NCBI RefSeq assembly: GCF_032193765.1
Contig: NZ_JAVBIJ010000001.1
Location: forward strand, 558,001-622,000
Length of the DNA: 64,000 nt
Source of the DNA: Rhodoferax potami
Lineage (GTDB): Bacteria; Pseudomonadota; Gammaproteobacteria; Burkholderiales; Burkholderiaceae_C
Reading direction: 5' to 3'
The position numbers and the translations under genes were made by a program. The notes under the pieces were generated by a model that saw only the letters and a program-made list of their open reading frames with translations, was not told where the DNA came from and ran no database searches. Positions 59,472 through 64,000 of this stretch are shown one piece after another; the first letter of the stretch is position 1; every line of letters starts with the position of its first letter.

Positions 59472-59684
59472 TTAATACATCTTCTTAGGGAGTTGCATGC
59501 TGCGGATGCGCTTGTAGTTACGCTTTACTGCAGCTGCCTTCTTGCGCTTGCGCTCGGCAGTGGGCTTCTCGTAGAACTCGCGGGCGCGCAGGTCTGTCAG
59601 CAAACCCAATTTTTCGATGGTGCGCTTGAAGCGACGCAGTGCTACGTCAAAGGGCTCGTTTTCTTTTACACGGATCGTTGTCAT
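59472..59684 (-). CDS. rpsU: 30S ribosomal protein S21
   Basis: A 70-residue basic protein, '[20 protein letters not shown]' to '[19 protein letters not shown]', matching S21 in length and sequence. It binds the small-subunit platform near the anti-Shine-Dalgarno region and helps initiation. The order rpsU-yqeY is the common one. Confidence 0.97.
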   Translation of the reverse strand: MTTIRVKENEPFDVALRRFKRTIEKLGLLTDLRAREFYEKPTAERKRKKAAAVKRNYKRIRSMQLPKKMY

Positions 59685-59823
59685 TACGTAATGAATTCCA
59701 AAATATGCTGTTCGTTGGCATGAGGGAAGATCGGGCCCTGCACGTCTGAATCAGCGAAATGTCCCCATCTGTTATTGCTTAACTAGTATTGGCCGATGGG
59801 GGTTCTGCCAGAAGAGCCTGCGA

Positions 59824-61068
59824 TTATAGCGCCTTCAGGCGGGCTGCCAAGCCATGCGCACACGCAAAGCCGCTAGCCCAGGCCCATTGGAAGTTGTATC
59901 CGCCTAACCAGCCGGTGAGATCGGTCACTTCACCGATGAAAAACAGGCCCGGTTGTTGGCTCTCCAGAGTCTGGCTGGACAAGACTTTGGTGTCTACACC
60001 GCCCGCGGTGACCTCGGCTTTGCGATAGCCCTCGGTGCCGGTGGGCGTGAGTTCCCAGCGAGAAAGGCGCTCGGCCAGTGCGTTCAAGGCCTTGTCGCTG
60101 GCTTCATTCACGGGGCGTTGCCAATCATGCCCCCAGGTCGGGCCCTGGTTCACCCAGGTATCGGCAAGGCGGCTGGGCACCAGGCCTGCCAGCTCATTGG
60201 CCACCCGTTTGCGCGAGCTGCTTTTAGCCTGCGAGAGGTGTTGTGCCAAGTCCACAGTGGGCGCCAGGTTGAGGCGAATAGGCGTGCCCTCGGCCCAGTA
60301 ACTGGAGATTTGCAGCACCCCGGGGCCGGAAAGGCCGCGGTGGGTGAAGAGCAAATCTTCGCGGAACGACATGCTGCTTTTCTTGCTGCCGGTTGCAATA
60401 TCGACTGGCAGCGACAAGCCTGACAACTCGGCGAACGGGGCCCACGAGGTTTCGTCGAAAGTGAGCGGGACCAGCGCCGGGCGCGGGGTGATCAGCGGCA
60501 GGTTGAACTGTTTGGCGACCCGGTAGCCGAAATCGGTCGCGCCGATCTTGGGGATCGACAAGCCGCCGGTGGCAATTACCAGCGCTGCGCAGTGGATGGT
60601 GCCGCGGTCACTATCAATTTCATAGCTGCTTGCGCATTTTCCATGAGGGCTAGAGGCCGAAAAGCGTATGTTTTTGACGCTGCAGGGTTGCCAGCGCTCT
60701 ACACCACCTGCGGCGCACTCGGCCAGCAGCATGGCAATCAGGTCTTCGGCAGAGCGGTCGCAAAAGAGCTGGCCCTTGTGTTTCTCGTGGAAGGCGATGC
60801 CGTGTTTTTTAACAAGCGCCACAAAGTCTGCGGGGGTGTAGCGCGAAAGGGCGGATTTGGCGAAGCGCGGGTTCTCGCTGATGAAGTTGGCCGCACTCAC
60901 GTCCATGTTCGTGAAGTTGCTGCGCCCACCCCCCGAGATGCGAATTTTCTCGGCGACTTTCTCGCTGTGGTCGAGCACCAGCACCTTCAGCCCGAGCTGA
61001 CCCGCCACACCGGCGCAAAACAAACCGGCAGCCCCGGCACCCACGATCACCACGTCAAAACTATGCAT
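59824..61068 (-). CDS. HI0933/YhiN-family FAD-dependent oxidoreductase
   Basis: A 414-residue flavoprotein: dinucleotide motif 'DVVIVGAGAAGLFCAGVAGQ', 'LVLDHSEKVAEKIRISGGGR', 'ALVIATGGLSIPKIGATDFG', 'LSGPGVLQISSYW' and 'CLVGEVTDLTGWLGGYNFQW'-type end ('FFIGEVTDLTGWLGGYNFQ'). The family (TIGR00275 type) has unknown substrates. Residues about 136-153 come from a repeat insertion in frame and make the loop before the second nucleotide motif longer than usual. Confidence 0.9.
   Translation of the reverse strand: MHSFDVVIVGAGAAGLFCAGVAGQLGLKVLVLDHSEKVAEKIRISGGGRSNFTNMDVSAANFISENPRFAKSALSRYTPADFVALVKKHGIAFHEKHKGQLFCDRSAEDLIAMLLAECAAGGVERWQPCSVKNIRFSASSPHGKCASSYEIDSDRGTIHCAALVIATGGLSIPKIGATDFGYRVAKQFNLPLITPRPALVPLTFDETSWAPFAELSGLSLPVDIATGSKKSSMSFREDLLFTHRGLSGPGVLQISSYWAEGTPIRLNLAPTVDLAQHLSQAKSSSRKRVANELAGLVPSRLADTWVNQGPTWGHDWQRPVNEASDKALNALAERLSRWELTPTGTEGYRKAEVTAGGVDTKVLSSQTLESQQPGLFFIGEVTDLTGWLGGYNFQWAWASGFACAHGLAARLKAL
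60609..60660 (-). repeat. Repeat copy G6, in frame in the flavoprotein
   Basis: CACTATCAATTTCATAGCTG, then CTTGCGCATTTTCCATGAGG and GCTAGAGGCCGA: a good reverse-orientation copy, especially TGCGCAT and GGGCTAGAGGCC. It encodes 'SASSPHGKCASSYEIDS' at residues of about 136-153, in a loop between strands where relatives are several residues shorter. Confidence 0.75.
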
Positions 61069-61127
61069 AGGCGCGCAGTGTAGGCGACGGCAAGGGTCTA
61101 TGGGGGGCCGGAGATACGACCTTCGCG

Positions 61128-61808
61128 CTAGGCGTGCTGTGACTTGCGATCCGCCAGATGGATGGCCTTTTGGGTCAGTCTGTCGACCTCGGTGCTGATG
61201 CCCGAAAGCACATTGGCCACCACCGCAAACTCACGCCCTTTGTCGCCGGCACGCGCTGCAATGACTTGGGCATTGAAACTCACGATCTTGGCTTCCCGGG
61301 CAATGGTGTGGATGTCCGACACGATCCCGCTGAGCTCTTTGAACAGGTTGTCCGATTGGGCTTGGGCTATCGAGTCAAAGGTGCTGGTGGCTTTGTTGAG
61401 CGCATTCAGCACCGTGTCGTTGTCGGCCACCATGTCGGCCAAGAGGGTGCGGGCATCGCCCTTGCGGCTGATGGTTTCGAGGGTGCGGCGCATCCGGTCG
61501 ATGAAGGTTTCTATCGTCACTCCAATGCCTTGCGGCCCTTCGTACACCGCGCGCAACTGGCGGGCACTGAGCGGCTCGTAGTGGGTGAGGGTGGCAAGTA
61601 GTTTGGCCTCGCTGTCGCAAAACAGCTGAAATGTTTTCTGGGCGGCCTGCAGTTGGGTGGTGTCGCCGTGCGACGCCAATAAGGCTTGCATGATGACCCG
61701 CTGTGACAGCATGCGCTGGCGGGCTGCCAGGTTGAGGTCTGACAATGGCGCATTGGCACCCGGGGCGGGGGCAACGGCAGGAGCAAGCGTGGTTGCGGGG
61801 TGCGACAT
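61128..61808 (-). CDS. Soluble PilJ-N/MCP-like nitrate-locus sensor protein
   Basis: A 226-residue protein without membrane segments. Residues about 25-135 look like the PilJ N-terminal sensory bundle ('NLAARQRMLSQRVIMQALLA', similar to the nitrate-type P-box). The end resembles the chemoreceptor signalling hairpin: 'EAKIVSFNAQVIAARAGDKG', 'REFAVVANVLSGISTEVD'. Its place upstream of the siroheme and nitrate genes fits a nitrate or nitrite sensor of assimilation. The ATG at 61808 is chosen; a GTG ten codons upstream is possible. The signalling partner is unseen. Confidence 0.75.
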   Translation of the reverse strand: MSHPATTLAPAVAPAPGANAPLSDLNLAARQRMLSQRVIMQALLASHGDTTQLQAAQKTFQLFCDSEAKLLATLTHYEPLSARQLRAVYEGPQGIGVTIETFIDRMRRTLETISRKGDARTLLADMVADNDTVLNALNKATSTFDSIAQAQSDNLFKELSGIVSDIHTIAREAKIVSFNAQVIAARAGDKGREFAVVANVLSGISTEVDRLTQKAIHLADRKSQHA

Positions 61809-61862
61809 GGGCAACTTGTGCGTGGTGAGTGTGCCCACAACGCCGCAAGTTGCGTGCCGGTT

Positions 61863-62672
61863 TCAGTGGGCGCGTTGGGCGCCGGCAGAGGCGCCGGTAG
61901 TAGTGTCGGCTTGCGCAGCAGCCAACAAGCCGCTCATCACATCGCCCACCACGATCACGCTCGGGCTGGCCAAATGTTCGCGAACGATGGTGTCCTGCAG
62001 CTCGCCCAATGTGCAGACCGCGTGGCGCTGGTGCGGCAGGCTGGCGTTTTGAATGACGGCTACCGGTGTGCTGGATGCCAAGCCTAGTAGCAGTCCGGCC
62101 TGGATATCAGCTGCGCCGCTCACGCCCATGTAGATCACCAGCGTCAGTTTGGCCTGGCGGGAGGCTGTGGCCAGTGCGGGCCAGTCGGTGCCGCTGTCCC
62201 CGGGTTTGGCGTGGCCGGTCACAAACACCACGCCGTGGGCATGTTCGCGGTGGGTTAGCGGCACGTTGAGGGAGGTCACAGCCGCCAGTCCGGCGGTCAC
62301 CCCATTGACCACCGATACACGGATGCCGGCTTCTTCGAGGTGTTCCACCTCTTCGCCGCCACGGCCGAAGATGAAGGGGTCGCCGCCCTTGAGTCGCACC
62401 ACGTTTTCGCCCTCAAGGGCTGCGGTGATCATCAGGCGTTCAATGAATGACTGGGGGGTCGACTTGCAGCCGCCGCGCTTGCCCACATGAACGATGCGGG
62501 CCGCCGGGTTGGCGTGGGCCACTATGGCGTCGTTCACCAAGTCATCCACCAGCAGTACGGTGGCTTGCTGGATGGCTTTCAAGGCCTTGAGGGTGAGCAA
62601 CTCCGGGTCGCCGGGGCCGGCGCCCACTAGCGTGACATGGCCTGCGGCCGGCGTGTTCAGGGTGTTTGTCAT
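61863..62672 (-). CDS. cobA: Uroporphyrinogen-III C-methyltransferase
   Basis: A 269-residue methyltransferase making precorrin-2, the precursor of siroheme needed by nitrite and sulfite reductases. Signatures: 'VTLVGAGPGDPELLTLKALK', 'VLLVDDLVND', 'GGCKSTPQSFIERLMITAAL', 'VVRLKGGDPFIFGRGGEEVE', 'VVNGVTAGLAAVTSLNVPLT' and 'TLVIYMGVSGAADI'. Its start overlaps the ybiB stop (ATGA). It is in the nitrate-assimilation context. Confidence 0.95.
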   Translation of the reverse strand: MTNTLNTPAAGHVTLVGAGPGDPELLTLKALKAIQQATVLLVDDLVNDAIVAHANPAARIVHVGKRGGCKSTPQSFIERLMITAALEGENVVRLKGGDPFIFGRGGEEVEHLEEAGIRVSVVNGVTAGLAAVTSLNVPLTHREHAHGVVFVTGHAKPGDSGTDWPALATASRQAKLTLVIYMGVSGAADIQAGLLLGLASSTPVAVIQNASLPHQRHAVCTLGELQDTIVREHLASPSVIVVGDVMSGLLAAAQADTTTGASAGAQRAH

Positions 62673-63574
62673 AGTGCTTGGTGCAACTGCAAGATGTGCG
62701 CCACTTGCTCTGCAATCGGGGCAGGAACCGGGCTCTCTCCGTTCAATACCGATTGTATGTAGGTCGCGGTGCTGGCTGCATCGATCGCGGTGGGCAGCTC
62801 CGGCAGCGTTGTCAACGAGCCGGCTTGGTAGGCCCGCAGGTCCGTCGCCTTGCCGGCCAAGAAGGCTTGCATCTTGGGGGTGCGGCGGGCGTCGGCCACC
62901 GCTTCGCCCTCAGTGCCGCGGATCAGCAGGGCGTTGGCTTGCACCAGGGCAAACGTATCCGCCATAGACACTGCGTATTCGGGGTGGGTGTAGCTGCTCA
63001 CCAGCAGGGCGGGGCCGTCCACCGGGTTCATGAGCTTGACCAGGCTGTGCGCCGGGTTGCGCAGGTTCACCACGCGGCGCACATCCAGCAGGCGCTGTAG
63101 GCCGGGCAGTAGGGTGCCGGTAGGCACAAACGCCACGCTGCCGGTTGCTATTCTTTTGGTATCTGCTTGCGCATGTATTCCGAGCGCTGCGAGCACTTCA
63201 GACACAAAAACCCGCTTGTCCTCGGTGGCGGTGCCGTGGATCAGCACCGGGAGGCCCTCGCGCGCCAGCAGCAGGGCCAAAAGCGGGGTTAGTAAGGGCA
63301 GCTTGCGCGCACCGTTGTAGCTGGGGATAACGACGACCGGCACATCGCTGGCGGGCAGCAGGGCCATGCGGCTGCGCACGGCGTCCAGAAAACCGGCCAT
63401 TTCTTCCGCGGTTTCGCCTTTGATGCGCATGGCCAGGCAAAAGGCGCCCACTTCGAGGTCGGTGACGGTGCCGTCCAGCACTTGGCCCAGCAGGTCGGCC
63501 GCCTGCGTGCGGTTGAGCGCACGTGCGCCGTCTTTGCCGCGACCGATTTCTTTGATGTAGTTGCCAATAGCCAT
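62669..63574 (-). CDS. ybiB: YbiB/TrpD2-family DNA-binding glycosyltransferase-like protein
   Basis: A 301-residue protein of the anthranilate phosphoribosyltransferase fold: 'LNRTQAADLLGQVLDGTVTD', 'CLAMRIKGETAEEMAGFLDA', 'RRVVNLRNPAHSLVKLMNPV', 'LLVSSYTHPEYAVSMADTFA' and 'GTEGEAVADARRTPKMQAF'. YbiB binds nucleic acid rather than making tryptophan. It is common between nitrate reductase and cobA in these bacteria. Residues about 127-143 come from a repeat copy. Overlaps cobA by ATGA. Confidence 0.9.
   Translation of the reverse strand: MAIGNYIKEIGRGKDGARALNRTQAADLLGQVLDGTVTDLEVGAFCLAMRIKGETAEEMAGFLDAVRSRMALLPASDVPVVVIPSYNGARKLPLLTPLLALLLAREGLPVLIHGTATEDKRVFVSEVLAALGIHAQADTKRIATGSVAFVPTGTLLPGLQRLLDVRRVVNLRNPAHSLVKLMNPVDGPALLVSSYTHPEYAVSMADTFALVQANALLIRGTEGEAVADARRTPKMQAFLAGKATDLRAYQAGSLTTLPELPTAIDAASTATYIQSVLNGESPVPAPIAEQVAHILQLHQAL
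63145..63192 (-). repeat. Repeat copy G7, in frame in ybiB
   Basis: TTGCTATTCTTTTGGTATCT, then GCTTGCGCATGTATTCCGAG and CGCTGCGAG follow the reverse-orientation repeat (TTGCTA, GCTTGCGCAT, AGCGC). It encodes 'ALGIHAQADTKRIATG', in the loop preceding 'SVAFVPTGTLLPGLQRLL'. Confidence 0.65.
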
Positions 63575-63616
63575 GCCGCGATTGTCGGTGAAGCCTGATA
63601 ACTTTCGGCTATGTCC

Positions 63617-64000
63617 TTATGCCCCGGCCGGCACTGCCGCCATCGGCGTCGTCTTGACCATGCGCTGCAACTGCGGAATGCAGGAACCGCAGTTGGTGCC
63701 GCATTGCAGCGTCTTTTGCAGTTGGCCCAGGCGCTCGGCGTCGTTGCCGGTGCAGCGCGACAGTGTGTCGGTGATGGCGATGTCGCTCACTTGCAAGCAG
63801 GTGCAAACAGTTTTGCCTTTGCTGAGAACCGGCAGAGGTGGTTGGGCGCCGCCGGCCAGCAGGGCGCGGCCGTAGTTCTGGGCAGGTTGCTCTTCGCGCA
63901 GCAGGGCGGCCATCCAATCGCGGGCTTGGGTGTCGCCGCTGAGCAAAAAGCCTTCCAACGTGGCATTCACTGTGCTGCGCTGCAGCCGCACCACACGGCG
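63617..64000 (-). CDS. nasA: Assimilatory nitrate reductase, C-terminal part (5' end cut by window edge)
   Basis: The open frame runs in from the right edge with no start and ends at 63617. It shows the linker end 'TLEGFLLSGDTQARDWMAAL' and a Bfd-type iron-sulfur domain: 'KTVCTCLQVSDIAITDTLSR' and 'LQCGTNCGSCIPQLQRMV' hold the four cysteines (C-x-C and C-x4-C spacing). This two-part end is typical of the catalytic subunit of assimilatory nitrate reductase. It reduces nitrate to nitrite with a molybdenum cofactor, which agrees with mogA and cobA nearby. Confidence 0.85.
   Translation of the reverse strand, partial: RRVVRLQRSTVNATLEGFLLSGDTQARDWMAALLREEQPAQNYGRALLAGGAQPPLPVLSKGKTVCTCLQVSDIAITDTLSRCTGNDAERLGQLQKTLQCGTNCGSCIPQLQRMVKTTPMAAVPAGA

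Overview
The window looks like a chromosome segment of a betaproteobacterium of the family Comamonadaceae, in the Rhodoferax/Curvibacter/Limnohabitans neighbourhood. This rests on the GC-rich sequence, the protein sequences (MutS, GlnS, SuhB, YbiB, NasA tail), the density of cyclic-di-GMP genes, and a short interspersed repeat ending in a GCTAC-(A-rich)-GTAGC hairpin. It is mostly ordinary core genome with small accessory patches. No rRNA, tRNA, CRISPR array, insertion sequence or prophage was recognised, and no gap between genes exceeds about 300 bases.

Layout. 1-5032: end of a periplasmic binding protein, trxC, a small protein behind a palindrome-rich promoter, an Old Yellow Enzyme, a pectate lyase, a hypothetical protein and a glutathione transferase. 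5218-10250: M14-type peptidase, AlkC-like DNA glycosylase, udk, a diguanylate cyclase gene frameshifted at its active-site motif, and a methyltransferase. 10288-18342: accessory patch rich in the repeat, with a GIY-YIG-like protein, an MntA antitoxin gene followed by a decayed HepT, a YHS protein, an EamA transporter, a NERD-helicase gene bracketed by two copies of a DUF924 3' end, and a PIN-like/XRE-ImmA gene pair. 18412-23426: glnS, a PAS-GGDEF protein, glsA and a membrane protein. 23558-28774: two LivK-type binding proteins around a phage-like P-loop protein, then a LytS/LytTR two-component pair. 28808-33953: small membrane proteins, a MacA-MacB export system and uppP. 34005-39168: a histidine kinase with a REC-GGDEF-EAL partner, a hydrolase and an Anbu proteasome-like protease. 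39214-44009: a defence patch of RloB, RloA and an MmeI-like restriction-modification enzyme, next to mutS (44029-46638). 46740-52606: two tandem paralogous PAS-GGDEF-EAL proteins. 52603-61068: housekeeping genes (suhB, trmJ, cysE, mogA, darP, pmbA, yqeY, rpsU and others). 61128-64000: nitrate assimilation and siroheme genes ending in a truncated nasA.

How the genes work together. Five proteins make, break or once made cyclic-di-GMP, so surface or motility decisions are a theme. Nitrogen handling recurs: glutaminase, amino-acid binding proteins, nitrate reductase and siroheme synthesis. The defence genes sit in two patches, 11.7-18.3 kb and 39.2-44.0 kb.

The most unusual signal is the roughly 56-bp repeat. 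It lies between genes at seven places. Recognisable relatives of it also lie in frame inside six genes: the LytTR regulator, the MmeI-like enzyme (two copies), MutS, TrmJ, a flavoprotein and YbiB. There it encodes linker-like peptides, much as Rickettsia palindromic elements do. All family assignments are from reading the sequence; no database search was run.
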